From the IMG/VR virus record IMGVR_UViG_3300010155_004072, positions 1 through 20,469 of that record: a DNA stretch of 20,469 nucleotides. One strand, 5' to 3'. The notes beneath the pieces were generated by a model. That model did no database searches, was not told where the DNA came from, and saw nothing but the letters and a program-made list of their open reading frames with translations. A program made the translations under genes and the position numbers. The DNA comes from a virus. Each line of letters opens with the position of its first letter. Positions within the stretch are counted from its first letter, which is position 1. Below, one piece after another: positions 1 through 8,208 of this stretch.

Positions 1-674
1 GGGGCGGTGTAGGCGCTCGCGTGGAGATCGATCACGATCTCCGATATCCCCTCGATCTCGTCAAGCTCTGACGGGCTGTTGACCCGGAGGACACTGGCCT
101 CGATATAACCGCCCACGTTTGCAGACGAGAACGCCGAAGACGCGGAAAGGTCGCCGACCCTGACCCGGCCGGCGGTGCAAGGTCCGCCGAGGAGGCGCTC
201 AAGATCCGCATATAGGACGACGAGCTTGGCCCTGTGGTACGTCCCCGATCCGAAGACGATGGAACGGGCGCGGCCGTGGCTGAAAGGCCTTAGATCGGTT
301 CTCTGGGCCGGAGAAGAATCGAGAATATCAACGCTCTTAAGTGGAACTATTCCGGCCGGGGCCCGGCCGCCGGTGTGCGTGGTGTTTCCCGGGATCGTCG
401 TCACGGTCGACACTAGGCCGAGCGCTTGGGCCGAAGACTCGGACACGCGGACGTAGAGTTGAGAAACGGTGGTGTTTTCCACCGTGACCCGGTCGAGGGC
501 CTGATCGTAGCTGAAGGAAAGCCCGGTCACCGTTGACGTTAGCCCGGCGATCCAGTCTCGGAAAGTCGCGAAACCGATCACCGAGAAATCGGTGTATGTG
601 ATGTTATTCGGGCTTGTCCCCACGTCCCCGAAGCCCGGAACGTCGCAATTAATGAAGGCCTGAATATGGCTCAC
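1..674 (-). CDS. Partial tail-region protein (3' end beyond window)
   Basis: I translated this frame by hand: it opens at a GTG at 674 and stays open for 224 codons to the window edge, so the C-terminus is missing. The GTG overlaps the stop of the upstream gene (GTGA), and GAGGTGATC, a nine-base match to the complement of the 16S rRNA tail, lies just upstream; together these fix the start. The protein is rich in Thr, Ser, Val and Gly with alternating hydrophobic residues, as expected of beta-structured tail proteins, and has no signal peptide or membrane segment. I do not recognise a family. Its place two genes after the tape measure suggests a distal tail, baseplate or receptor-side component; that is inference from gene order only. 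Confidence 0.85.
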   Translation of the reverse strand, partial: MSHIQAFINCDVPGFGDVGTSPNNITYTDFSVIGFATFRDWIAGLTSTVTGLSFSYDQALDRVTVENTTVSQLYVRVSESSAQALGLVSTVTTIPGNTTHTGGRAPAGIVPLKSVDILDSSPAQRTDLRPFSHGRARSIVFGSGTYHRAKLVVLYADLERLLGGPCTAGRVRVGDLSASSAFSSANVGGYIEASVLRVNSPSELDEIEGISEIVIDLHASAYTA

Positions 675-1312
675 AGGATCACCTCGATCGTTGCTTCACA
701 CCATCCGGACACCGAATCCCGGGTCTGGAACTTGGCCCGGCCCATGTGCCCGGTGTGGATCACTGATCCGACAAGGATCGAGATCTTGCCCGGGGTGTCG
801 GCCAAGTCGAGCACCTCGCCGAGTCGGAGGGAGTCGGCCCGGAGGAGGTCCACGGAGATCACGGGGGATTTCCAATCCGTACCCGGCGTGCGGACAAGCA
901 CCGCCCGATCCGAAAGCGTGATCCCGGCCTTCGGAGGCGTCGGCACGTCGAGAGTAAACCGAATTTGATCGTCGATGTGGAACGAGTCCGAGGCGATCGC
1001 GTCGGCCTGGTAGGAATCGGATCCAGTAAACGGCGTCGAGGTGAAGCCCGACCGGGTCGCGGCCACGCCGGTCGTAACGAGGGTAAATCCGGCGGTGCAA
1101 GAGAGGACGAGTTTTCCAGTAGTCACAGTCGAGACGGTGAAGATCTCCGGGTAAAAAGTGGTCGAGCATTTGGCCGCGACGGTGGACAAAAACTCCAGAG
1201 AGCTAGACGAATCCGCGGCCGTAATCGTCTCCGTCGTGGCCCCGATCGTGACCTGAAAAGTACCCGCCCAACCGGTCCGGTTTACGGCGATCCCTCGGGC
1301 GTCCGTGGCCAT
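671..1312 (-). CDS. Putative tail structural protein
   Basis: This 213-residue product begins at ATG 1312, preceded by an AAAAGGGG ribosome binding site about eight bases upstream. The first 110 residues are Thr/Ser/Ala-rich with short beta-like stretches (for example GKLVLSCTAGF near residue 66) that look like a repetitive beta-sandwich; the second half contains hydrophobic and charged strands ending in ATIEVIL. No catalytic motif, coiled coil or signal peptide is visible. The stop codon overlaps the GTG start of the next gene by four bases, so translation is probably coupled. Gene order (tape measure, small protein, this gene) fits a distal tail or minor tail protein. I do not recognise the family, and the function is inferred only from position. 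Confidence 0.8.
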   Translation of the reverse strand: MATDARGIAVNRTGWAGTFQVTIGATTETITAADSSSSLEFLSTVAAKCSTTFYPEIFTVSTVTTGKLVLSCTAGFTLVTTGVAATRSGFTSTPFTGSDSYQADAIASDSFHIDDQIRFTLDVPTPPKAGITLSDRAVLVRTPGTDWKSPVISVDLLRADSLRLGEVLDLADTPGKISILVGSVIHTGHMGRAKFQTRDSVSGWCEATIEVIL

Positions 1313-1337
1313 TAAAAGGCCCCTTTTCTTGCGGTTT

Positions 1338-1523
1338 TCACACTGTGCATTTTCGATCCGATAAACGTTGCACCGCGGTCGATTTCTTCGTCGTGGCCTT
1401 TTTAGGTACTAGGTGTCGCACTTCGGTATAACGGCCGTTAGACGGCAAGCCAGGGGCCCTCTCGGCGATTTGGGTTTCCCCCTCGATCGCCTGTTTTTGG
1501 GCCTGTTTTTGGGCGCTTTTCAT
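1338..1523 (-). CDS. Small basic protein after the tape measure
   Basis: A 61-residue ORF whose ATG overlaps the tape-measure stop by four bases (ATGA), the arrangement seen at many junctions in this cluster. The N-terminus is Gln/Lys/Ala-rich (MKSAQKQAQKQ) and probably helical; the C-terminus is Lys/Thr-rich and basic. There is no recognisable ribosome binding site, only a GGCGGCGGCG run, so translation would depend on coupling to the tape measure. The 25-base gap to the next gene leaves little room for anything else, which supports a real gene. I do not recognise it. It may be a tail-tip assembly factor, but that is a guess. Confidence 0.6.
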   Translation of the reverse strand: MKSAQKQAQKQAIEGETQIAERAPGLPSNGRYTEVRHLVPKKATTKKSTAVQRLSDRKCTV

Positions 1524-3814
1524 ATGGTCGCCGCCGCCGGAAGTCCGCTCGAAGTGACCTCATCGACGGCCTGGGAAACGTCCGATCCAAGCTGCGCCGT
1601 GGACCCTACAAAGCCCATCACATTTACCGTGAACTCCCCGCCGCCTCCGGTCTGCCCGGCCATGCCGCCGCCTCCGGATGCGATCGTGGGTGCTACCTTT
1701 TTCGCGGCCTTTCCGCCCTTGCCAGTGGCACCCTTTCCGGCGATGGCGGCGAACATCGTAGCCGAGAGCGCGAAGGCCACACCCGAGGGGATGTTACCTT
1801 TCGCGAATGAAAAAATAGAACTAGCGGCGGCGAACGCCGCTTTAACACCTGCGGCGGCGCGCTCGTTACGTATGCCGCTGGCGGCGACGTTTCCGAGTGC
1901 GGAAATCGCACTCGGAGCGCCGGCAGATAGCTGCTTCCAGTCCTTGGCCACTTGGGTAGTCATCGCCGACATAGTCCCGAGGGCGGCGGCGGTGTCGTCC
2001 TTGTTGGTTTTGGAATATGCGGTGATCTCCTCGGCGTATGACGAGGCGGCCGATAGCGATGATTGCTGCATTTCCCTTTTTTCCTCTTCGAGCCTTCGCC
2101 GGTCGTCGTTCTCTCGTTGTTTGATGTCGATAAGGGTCAAGTACTTGTGTTCCTCGGCGCTGATCTCCTCGGCGTCTAACTGTTGCTGCAATTCTAGCTC
2201 CCGGGCTTGGCGATCGTGCCGATCCTGGAGTGACTGGGAATCGAAGGCCGCCAACTCGCCGCGCAATTGCATTTTAAGAGTCGCGATCTTTCTGTGCTGT
2301 CCCTCGACGTCCGCGGGTTCGTCATCCTTGAGCTTGTCCATGTCGGCCTTGAACTTCGCGGCGATCATGATCATCCCCTTGGCATATTGCTCCTCGCTGA
2401 TCTTAAACTTCGACTTGTGTTCCTTGACCTCCTCTGCTTTTTTCGCCTCGATCACGGCCTCTTCGCTCACCGTGGAGGCCTTGTAGATAAGCCACTCCCT
2501 ATCAATCCTCTGCAGTTCCTTTTTGTGCGCCTTGGCGCTCGCCGCCCACTTCGCCGCGTTGGCAACCTTCTTCGCCCGACGACTCGCGTCTGCGGAGTCT
2601 GCGGCGTCGGCGGCGAAGTTCTCTTCGGCGATCTCCGCGTCGAGGAGCGCTGTGCGCTCGGCGATCTCCTTTTTCCGATCGGAGACACGCTGGGTGTAGA
2701 TCTTGCGAAGCCTTTTGGATGCGGTCTCGACGATCGCCTCCATGTCGTCGCTGCTCCTTTGCGCTCCACCCTGGAAAGCGTTCCACATCTGTTTTGTCTC
2801 GCGATCTGTGAATTCAAGCGTTTTAAGGAGGGTCTCCTGGAACTTTAAGGCTTCATCATGGGTGAGCGTCCCGATCTGCTCGATCGTCTTCAGGGCTATC
2901 CGTCGGCCCTTGTCGAGCCTTTCGAGAAGACTCAGATCCTTGAGCCCCATCACAGTGTCGTGGATCTGGTCGTTGACCCCCGTCAGGCTCTTTTTTAATG
3001 TCCGGTTGGCCACCGCGGCCGCGTCCGCTCCGGCGGCGAGTGATTCCATATCGGAGACGAGATTCTTGAATTTGTTGTCAAGCTTGTGTGCGTCCATCGT
3101 CAGAGCGTCAAAGTCCACCTCGTCAAACTTGCTATTCAGGTGCTCGACCGTGGCCCCGAGTCGAGCGTAAATCTGATCAGCCTTGGAAAGCTCGTCGACG
3201 GCCTTCCCCTGACTGATGGCGTAATCTTTCGTCGCATCATCAAGATCGATCGTGACTCCGAGCATCTTAAGGCTCGACGTCCTGCCGGAGATGACGGCGG
3301 TTACCAGTCGCTCGGCCGTCGCGCTCATGTCCTTGCCGGTCGCGAGGTACATCTTTGTCGCCACCTCAAGAACCCCGACCTGCTGCTCGGTTGTGGCCCC
3401 TAGAAGCTCCATCTGGTTCGCCAGCTGTTGGATGTCGGTCTCGGTCATGATCCCCTTGGTGACCTTGTTCATCGCGCCCATCGCCTCGTCGGCCTGCTCG
3501 TGTAGTTGCCGGAAAATCACGTCTGCGTTACCGGCGATCTCTCCACTCTTAAGGCGGCCGATGATCTGATCGTAAACCATCATCGGAACACGTAGCGCGG
3601 CCGCGGCGAGCATGATTTTTGATCTCATCTCCGTCCATTGGGTATTGACGTTTTTTAGGTTCGCGGTGACCTTCGCGAACGCCCCCGATTTTTTCGCGGC
3701 CTTCTGGGTCTCCGTGCCCAGTCTCCGCATCTGCTCTTGTGATTGCTTGAGGACCGAGGAAACCTTGTCTTGGCCGACGAGTTCAACGAGAAGTTCAATC
3801 TGGGCTTGTGCCAT
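1520..3814 (-). CDS. Tape measure protein
   Basis: This 764-residue protein is the longest in the window and sits directly after the tail assembly chaperone frames, the standard position of the tape measure, which spans the tail tube lumen and sets tail length. The sequence is mostly predicted helix: an N-terminal Gln/Lys-rich segment (QIELLVELVGQDKVSSVLKQ), a long Lys/Glu/Ala/Arg heptad-like coiled-coil stretch in the middle and second half, a hydrophobic Ala-rich segment at about residues 653-693, then a Gly/Lys-rich linker and a short beta-like tail. The frame extends 15 codons further upstream, but the ATG at 3814 is preceded by AAGGAG eight bases away and follows the preceding stop (TAG) by one base, so I choose it. 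At the usual 0.15 nm per residue the tail would be roughly 115 nm. Confidence 0.92.
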   Translation of the reverse strand: MAQAQIELLVELVGQDKVSSVLKQSQEQMRRLGTETQKAAKKSGAFAKVTANLKNVNTQWTEMRSKIMLAAAALRVPMMVYDQIIGRLKSGEIAGNADVIFRQLHEQADEAMGAMNKVTKGIMTETDIQQLANQMELLGATTEQQVGVLEVATKMYLATGKDMSATAERLVTAVISGRTSSLKMLGVTIDLDDATKDYAISQGKAVDELSKADQIYARLGATVEHLNSKFDEVDFDALTMDAHKLDNKFKNLVSDMESLAAGADAAAVANRTLKKSLTGVNDQIHDTVMGLKDLSLLERLDKGRRIALKTIEQIGTLTHDEALKFQETLLKTLEFTDRETKQMWNAFQGGAQRSSDDMEAIVETASKRLRKIYTQRVSDRKKEIAERTALLDAEIAEENFAADAADSADASRRAKKVANAAKWAASAKAHKKELQRIDREWLIYKASTVSEEAVIEAKKAEEVKEHKSKFKISEEQYAKGMIMIAAKFKADMDKLKDDEPADVEGQHRKIATLKMQLRGELAAFDSQSLQDRHDRQARELELQQQLDAEEISAEEHKYLTLIDIKQRENDDRRRLEEEKREMQQSSLSAASSYAEEITAYSKTNKDDTAAALGTMSAMTTQVAKDWKQLSAGAPSAISALGNVAASGIRNERAAAGVKAAFAAASSIFSFAKGNIPSGVAFALSATMFAAIAGKGATGKGGKAAKKVAPTIASGGGGMAGQTGGGGEFTVNVMGFVGSTAQLGSDVSQAVDEVTSSGLPAAATI

Positions 3815-3815
3815 C

Positions 3816-4178
3816 CTAAGGGCTCCTTCGTTTGATGGCCTCGGCCCGTTTCTTGTCAACGGCGATCCGAAGGTCGGTCAAATAGTCCTCAACCCACGCC
3901 GCGTATGCGTCGGGCCATCCGGAGATCGCGGAGGTTTCGGAGGCGACGAAGAGGGAGACGGCAACGGCAAGCTGGGGTGAGGCGAGGTATGACGCGGGGC
4001 ACGCATCCCAGGCCCGGCGGAGGACCTCGGAGCCCTCGAATGGATAATCAAGGCCCGGCACGCCCCACTCGTCACATCGGCGATCTCGGGGGCATTGCTG
4101 GCAATTGAGCCCGTATGGGGCCCCGGTGATGATCTCGTGATTAGACCAGACGAGCAGAACTAGCTCACGTTTTTTTTT
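3816..4178 (-). CDS. Tail assembly chaperone, T-part (reached by frameshift from G)
   Basis: This frame encodes about 120 residues ending one base before the tape-measure ATG. It has no usable start codon: the first GTG after the slippery run lies inside WGVPGLDY, beyond a Cys cluster (CQQC, then Cys six residues on), and the open frame further upstream (to 4496) translates to an Arg/Ser-rich shadow of the G gene. The frame is +1 (equivalently -2) relative to G and joins it at a GGGGGGCC-A9 run. The known family arrangement is a short G protein and a minor G-T fusion that load the tape measure; here the fusion would be 256-257 residues. The C-terminal half is helical (AWVEDYLTDLRIAVDKKR). The Cys-rich patch is unusual. 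Expression as a fusion is inference from geometry. Confidence 0.8.
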   Translation of the reverse strand, partial: KKKRELVLLVWSNHEIITGAPYGLNCQQCPRDRRCDEWGVPGLDYPFEGSEVLRRAWDACPASYLASPQLAVAVSLFVASETSAISGWPDAYAAWVEDYLTDLRIAVDKKRAEAIKRRSP

Positions 4179-4587
4179 GGCCCCCCGTCGCGGTGGTAAG
4201 CTCGATAATGAATTGCGCCATCGAACTGATGAACTCCGGCGGGACCCCTTCGTTGACGATCCGCCGGATTTCCTCCTCGTCGTCGATCGTGGTGCCGTCG
4301 CCGCGGTCGATCCGGGTGATCGACAGGGCGCACATCTCGCACGCCGCGTACGCCATCCCGGTCGAGTCGGACCCGATCGCCCCAAGCCCCAAGAACTCCC
4401 GGTTATTGAGGGGTCGGACAACGAAGCGATCCGGAGGCGGCCCGGTTCGTTTGATCCGTCCGTTGGCCGAATCGGCCCTGATGATCTCGGGTTCATCGTC
4501 CGCCGCCCCCTTCTTGACCTTGATGGCCGGGTCTCCGGTCCAGAAAACCCCGACCGCCTGATCCGTCCTGGTCAGTAAAAACGCCAC
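4165..4587 (-). CDS. Tail assembly chaperone, G-part
   Basis: A 140-residue protein lying between the tail tube gene and the tape measure, where siphoviruses place the G chaperone. It starts at a GTG at 4587 that shares one base with the stop of the tail tube gene (TAGTG), with no clear ribosome binding site, implying reinitiation. Features include a small beta-like N-terminus (VGVFWTGDPAIKVKK), a central RFVVRPLNNREF segment and a helical C-terminus (PPEFISSMAQFIIELT). The frame ends in a TGA two bases past an A9 run, and the alternative T frame begins exactly there. Identity rests on gene order plus the frameshift layout rather than on sequence similarity I can recall. Confidence 0.85.
   Translation of the reverse strand: MAFLLTRTDQAVGVFWTGDPAIKVKKGAADDEPEIIRADSANGRIKRTGPPPDRFVVRPLNNREFLGLGAIGSDSTGMAYAACEMCALSITRIDRGDGTTIDDEEEIRRIVNEGVPPEFISSMAQFIIELTTATGGQKKT
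4170..4186 (-). promoter_or_regulatory. Programmed frameshift / slippage site for the G-T fusion
   Basis: On the minus strand the sequence reads GGGGGGCC followed by nine A residues, then CGTGA. In the G frame the A run is read as CAA AAA AAA ACG TGA; in the T frame it is GCC AAA AAA AAA CGT GAG. Going from G to T requires +1 or -2. Lysyl-tRNAs on AAA AAA can re-pair perfectly after either slip, and RNA polymerase slippage (loss of one A or gain of two) on an A9 run would give the same product. The stop codon immediately after the run fits a recoding window. Confidence 0.75.
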
Positions 4588-5873
4588 TAGAGGAACGAAA
4601 TCCGAAAGTCGGAATCCATCGGATCCGATCCGGTCCCCGGGAGCGGATCGGCGTTGGCCGCGTCCGCCGTGTTATTTCCTGGATGGTAGGTCCGCTCTTG
4701 CATAATCAAGCCCTCCTGGTCGCCGAGATTCCCCACGGCCATTTCAATCGGCGCGGGGATACAGACGCACATCATGTTCCCGGGCGTTGTGCCAAGTTGG
4801 AGGAAAATCGGATCGATACCCGTCTGAAGATTGAACAGCGGGGCCGCCGTGAGAAGCTCGGAGAAGCTCGCCGTTGCTCTCCGGGCGGTACACAGAAGGC
4901 CGCCAACTCCATTGCTGGCCGCGTGGTCGAGCTTGGGGGCCAGATCCTGCTCAATTGTGATGCTCAGGTTATTGATCGCGGTGGCCGTGTTTCCCGACAG
5001 ATAGCGCGCCGCATTCTTGCCGATTGCGGTGGGGATTGTCTGGAGGGTGAATGCCTGATCGCCGAGCGCCGTTCCGGTCGATAGCTCCATCCCGTTCACG
5101 ACGAAGGTGGCCGCACACGTCGGGACGCCTCGGGGGTCTAGCGTAAGCTCGACGGACTTGACGACACAAGAGTCCATCACGATCCGAGAGGTGTTATCGA
5201 GCGATCTCCACTCTAGCGTGAAAAATAGCGTTTCGATTGATGTATCAATAAACGCCGTCTTGGCCCCGTAGATCGTCTCGTCGGCCGCCACGGTACCGCC
5301 CAGGTTCTGCAAGAGTACCAGGGTGTCGTCGCTGCCGACGTTATTGGAGATCGACTTTACATAGGCGGCCCGGTATTCGAGATCGCCTGATCCGGTCGGG
5401 GTCGTCCTCACGGCGACGGCCTGGCCAGTCGCGAAATTGTCAGTGATGTCGGAGTCCGTGGTCTCGTCGATCGGGAGGATTCCATTGTCGGTGGCCGTCG
5501 AAGTAGACAGAGCAAGATAGCCCCCCGCGTGCGCGCCTCCCATCAAGCTCTTGAGGATGTGGATCTCCGGATGATTGATCGTCCCCGTCGATGGGATCGT
5601 GGGGTTCGTGGTAGGAAGACCAGAGCCGGCCGATGACATCCCGTGCAAGGGGAAGGTGATGCTATACTCCTGGCCATGCTGCGACCCCTCGATCGGGGTC
5701 AGGTAATAGTGCCCCGACGTGATCGTGTTTCGCTCGAAAACTTCCCGGGTCACGGGCGGTAAGCTCGCCTCACATTCGAGGGCCGTGAAGGAGGCCGCCA
5801 ACGTCGTCGGCGTGCCCCATGTCGATTGATGGGCGATCGCAATTCGCCCCACATTGGTCAAGTTGTAAGCCAC
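4587..5873 (-). CDS. Major tail tube protein
   Basis: This 428-residue protein begins at a GTG at 5873 behind a strong AAGGGGGG ribosome binding site six bases upstream, consistent with high expression. It opens with MAYNLTNVGRIAIAHQSTWGTP, a beginning typical of phage tail tube proteins that start with a short strand and a GT-P loop, and is Thr/Gly/Ala/Asn-rich with many short strands and few long helices. It precedes the chaperone G/T genes, exactly where the tube subunit sits. At 428 residues it is longer than a minimal tube subunit (about 150-250), which suggests an added beta domain, perhaps within the Thr-rich middle (about residues 110-200). I cannot assign a precise family. The call is strong from order and composition. 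Confidence 0.85.
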   Translation of the reverse strand: MAYNLTNVGRIAIAHQSTWGTPTTLAASFTALECEASLPPVTREVFERNTITSGHYYLTPIEGSQHGQEYSITFPLHGMSSAGSGLPTTNPTIPSTGTINHPEIHILKSLMGGAHAGGYLALSTSTATDNGILPIDETTDSDITDNFATGQAVAVRTTPTGSGDLEYRAAYVKSISNNVGSDDTLVLLQNLGGTVAADETIYGAKTAFIDTSIETLFFTLEWRSLDNTSRIVMDSCVVKSVELTLDPRGVPTCAATFVVNGMELSTGTALGDQAFTLQTIPTAIGKNAARYLSGNTATAINNLSITIEQDLAPKLDHAASNGVGGLLCTARRATASFSELLTAAPLFNLQTGIDPIFLQLGTTPGNMMCVCIPAPIEMAVGNLGDQEGLIMQERTYHPGNNTADAANADPLPGTGSDPMDSDFRISFL

Positions 5874-5888
5874 GGAAAACCCCCCTTT

Positions 5889-6314
5889 TTACGGATCTCG
5901 CCGATCGTATTGAACGGAGAGATCCCAATTTACAATCCAATATCCATTAGGATCCAGAACATCGGAGCCCGGCCGGATCTCAATGGTCCGGATCTGGGCG
6001 TGCTCCGTGAGTTGTCGCAACGCGTCCACGCACTCATCGCCGTCGTCAAGTTTCCGGCCCGTCGTGCCCCTGCCTTCGACATAAAGAACCGTTAACTCAA
6101 AGGTTATCTCATACGGATCCGCGGCCCCCCCCAGAGTCGTGACGAGCGACTGGGCCGGGACTTGCGGCCCGACGCGGTCGAGACGGAACGCCCGATCCCG
6201 GGCCGGAGTGTCGAAGTCGTGGGCCCTGTAGACGTCCTCGGTGCTCACCTGGGATCCGGGGGTGATCGCTTCGATCGCGTCAACGATCGCGGTCCGCACC
6301 TCCGCCGCCCTCAT
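5889..6314 (-). CDS. Tail terminator / tail completion candidate
   Basis: A 141-residue protein. The frame runs upstream to 6386, but the ATG at 6314 overlaps the upstream stop by four bases (ATGA) and starts the globular sequence MRAAEVRTAIVDAIEAI, so I choose it. The pattern, an N-terminal amphipathic helix, a middle strand pair (YEITFELTVLYVEG), then a helix (DECVDALRQLTEHA) and a terminal strand pair (IRTIEIRPG and WIVNWDLSVQYDRR), is the alpha/beta layout of gpU-like tail terminators, which cap the tail tube. It sits between the head completion gene and the tail tube gene, the normal slot. No catalytic residues. Function is inferred from fold-like pattern and position. Confidence 0.72.
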   Translation of the reverse strand: MRAAEVRTAIVDAIEAITPGSQVSTEDVYRAHDFDTPARDRAFRLDRVGPQVPAQSLVTTLGGAADPYEITFELTVLYVEGRGTTGRKLDDGDECVDALRQLTEHAQIRTIEIRPGSDVLDPNGYWIVNWDLSVQYDRRDP

Positions 6315-7213
6315 AATACGATCCGGGTGGAAACCGGGGCCACCTCGCCCACGTCGACTGTATTGGAGTCGTCGGAATCGTACCACGTCATCGCATCGAT
6401 CGCCCGGGCCACCTCGACGGCCATCCGGTTGTCGAGGGCGTCAAGTTGATCCAACAAGTCGTCATCGCTGTTAACGAGGACGTGCCGATCATCGAGCAAG
6501 ACCCATTGAAGGGCCACGCGCCCGGCCTCCCGGAGCGAGTCCGGATCGCCGAGCAAGTGGGGGCGGCGTTGGCTCTCAAGGAGACGGGAGCGGACCCGCC
6601 GGTTGGCCCGATCTGCTACTTCCTCCCGCCGCGCTGGGGTCATGGCCGACGCGGATCCGGGATGGAGCCGGGCCACATACTGGTAAACGTCGTCGGGCGT
6701 AACCGGATCCCTAAACAGGGTCCGGACCACATGGAAGATCGACGAATAGGCCCTGACCTTGCCGTCCTGGCGGGTCACGGTCCAAAGGACGCGCCGATTG
6801 GTCCCCCGGTCGGCCGTGGCGGCCGCCGGGAGTGTCCAGGAAACACGGGCACCCCTAAAGGATGTCCCGGCACCCGGCGCGGTAAGGAACCCGGGAGGAT
6901 CTCGAAGCGTGACAACCGATCCGAACATCGCCGCGATCGTGACGATCGCGACCTCGCCGGCCAAGTTTTCCAGGCGGTATGATCGGCCGACGTAAACCCC
7001 GGAAGCCGAATCGAGAGTTAAGCTCTGATGGCTCGACCCCGCCGACGATGCCACGGAGGTAGCCACGCCATCGACGACGACGGCCGAGGATGCAAGCTCA
7101 ACCCCGCCATCGTCGAAAGCCACGGCCGCGGCCGTGGAAAGGTAGCTTTCCTCCGTGTCAGGGTACACCTCGATCTCCGTCGAGGTGCTATTTTCGAGCA
7201 CCTCCCAGGCCAT
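6311..7213 (-). CDS. Head-tail connector / head completion protein with N-terminal beta domain
   Basis: A 300-residue product starting at ATG 7213, which shares one base with the capsid stop (TGATG); a GTG at 7237 is possible but has no ribosome binding site. Residues 1-165 look beta-rich with Ser/Val/Ala repeats. Residues about 168-290 are helical and begin DPVTPDDVYQYVARLHPG, followed by REEVADRANRRVRSRLLES and a final DNRMAVEVARAIDAMTWYD; this resembles the small helical gp6/DUF1320-type connector proteins that follow the capsid gene. The combination of a beta domain fused in front of a connector-like domain is unusual. The domain assignment is by pattern recognition, not a search. Confidence 0.65.
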   Translation of the reverse strand: MAWEVLENSTSTEIEVYPDTEESYLSTAAAVAFDDGGVELASSAVVVDGVATSVASSAGSSHQSLTLDSASGVYVGRSYRLENLAGEVAIVTIAAMFGSVVTLRDPPGFLTAPGAGTSFRGARVSWTLPAAATADRGTNRRVLWTVTRQDGKVRAYSSIFHVVRTLFRDPVTPDDVYQYVARLHPGSASAMTPARREEVADRANRRVRSRLLESQRRPHLLGDPDSLREAGRVALQWVLLDDRHVLVNSDDDLLDQLDALDNRMAVEVARAIDAMTWYDSDDSNTVDVGEVAPVSTRIVL

Positions 7214-8184
7214 CAGGAAACGCCGGCCCCAAAACACCCGGAGACGGGGGCACGCCAGTAGACCTTAGCCTCGAAAAGCACACTGACAACCCAGTTTCGG
7301 TTCGCCACGTCCTGGATAATTTTGATGGACGGAGGCGTCGGGACCCACAGGTTAAGCGGTGTGTTTTCGGTTGAGAAAAGATACCAGTTATTTCCATCCG
7401 TGAGGTACGCCGATTCGATTATCGAAAAAGGGCGGTTAAATTGTGGGTTCGAGTGCGCCCCCGCGGAACCGATCGCGGCCGCGCCGGTAAGGCGATCCGT
7501 TGCCCCTGACGTCCCGGTCGCGTTGTCGGTGAACGTCTGCGCATACATCGGAGATCCGACGAGACGCCGGGCGGTGTCGCCAAGCTCGGGAGGGACGATC
7601 AATGCAAGCGGTCCGCGGTCCAATTCGAGGGGCTCACCAGCGGTGTTCTTCCACTTACGGAGGGCAACCCGGCCGTCATTCAAGCTGGAATGGCTCAGGG
7701 CTGCGCTGGAAAGATTCGACTGGACTGAACTGCCGTCCGTGTGTGCTGCCGAGAAAATCTTGACACTTGCGCCGGCATCCCCCGATGGTACTTCCGTTGT
7801 CGTGATGCCGAGGGGCAACGCGTCAAAAACGAGCTTCTCGAACGTTCTCTTAGCGCCGATCATCAACTTCTCGGCCCCGTTGGCCACGACGTTGCTGTCC
7901 CGCGCCTCCTCGATTTCCGTAAAGGTGAGCTTGCCAGAGTAGGCGGTCGGAGTGACCGAAACGGCCGCGGCCGATCCGTGGGTGTGTGCGGTGATTGGAT
8001 CCGCGTGCGCCCCAATCTGGCCGACAGGATGATCCGCCCACACTTGCTTTGCCGCTGCGTTCTCAGACGAAAGATTTGTGAACGCTTCGAACTGGGGCAA
8101 CCAATTAAGGACATCCTCTTGGTAGGCCTCGATCAGGGTCTCGTATTTGTTGGTAGTGCCGTATGGTGTAATAGTCGTCGCCAC
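7213..8184 (-). CDS. Major capsid protein (Mu gpT-like)
   Basis: A 323-residue protein starting at GTG 8184, with AAAGGGGG five bases upstream. It has the hallmarks of the Mu gpT-type major head subunit: an N-terminal helix leading to FTNLSSENAAAK, a central conserved-looking SSLNDGRVALRKWKN followed by PLALIVPPELGDTARRL, and a late strand segment NWYLFSTENTPLN. It shells the capsid with the scaffold encoded two genes upstream. No N-terminal protease-processed delta domain is obvious, consistent with a separate scaffold gene. Neighbours (portal, scaffold before; connector after) support the call. The family assignment is from recalled motif pattern. Confidence 0.88.
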   Translation of the reverse strand: MATTITPYGTTNKYETLIEAYQEDVLNWLPQFEAFTNLSSENAAAKQVWADHPVGQIGAHADPITAHTHGSAAAVSVTPTAYSGKLTFTEIEEARDSNVVANGAEKLMIGAKRTFEKLVFDALPLGITTTEVPSGDAGASVKIFSAAHTDGSSVQSNLSSAALSHSSLNDGRVALRKWKNTAGEPLELDRGPLALIVPPELGDTARRLVGSPMYAQTFTDNATGTSGATDRLTGAAAIGSAGAHSNPQFNRPFSIIESAYLTDGNNWYLFSTENTPLNLWVPTPPSIKIIQDVANRNWVVSVLFEAKVYWRAPVSGCFGAGVS

Positions 8185-8208
8185 AATTTCCCCCTTTCTG
8201 GCCGCCTT

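Noticed and set aside
1413-2486. Plus-strand ORF of 357 codons opposite the tape measure gene
   Set aside because: It is an antisense shadow: the translation is Ser/Ala/Pro-rich low complexity, it lacks a ribosome binding site, and the minus-strand tape measure has proper start context and length.
3816-4496. Independent 226-codon gene starting at ATG 4496 in the T frame
   Set aside because: The part before 4178 is Arg/Ser/Pro-rich and duplicates the coding region of G in another frame; only the region after the A9 run looks like protein, so I treat it as a frameshift product.
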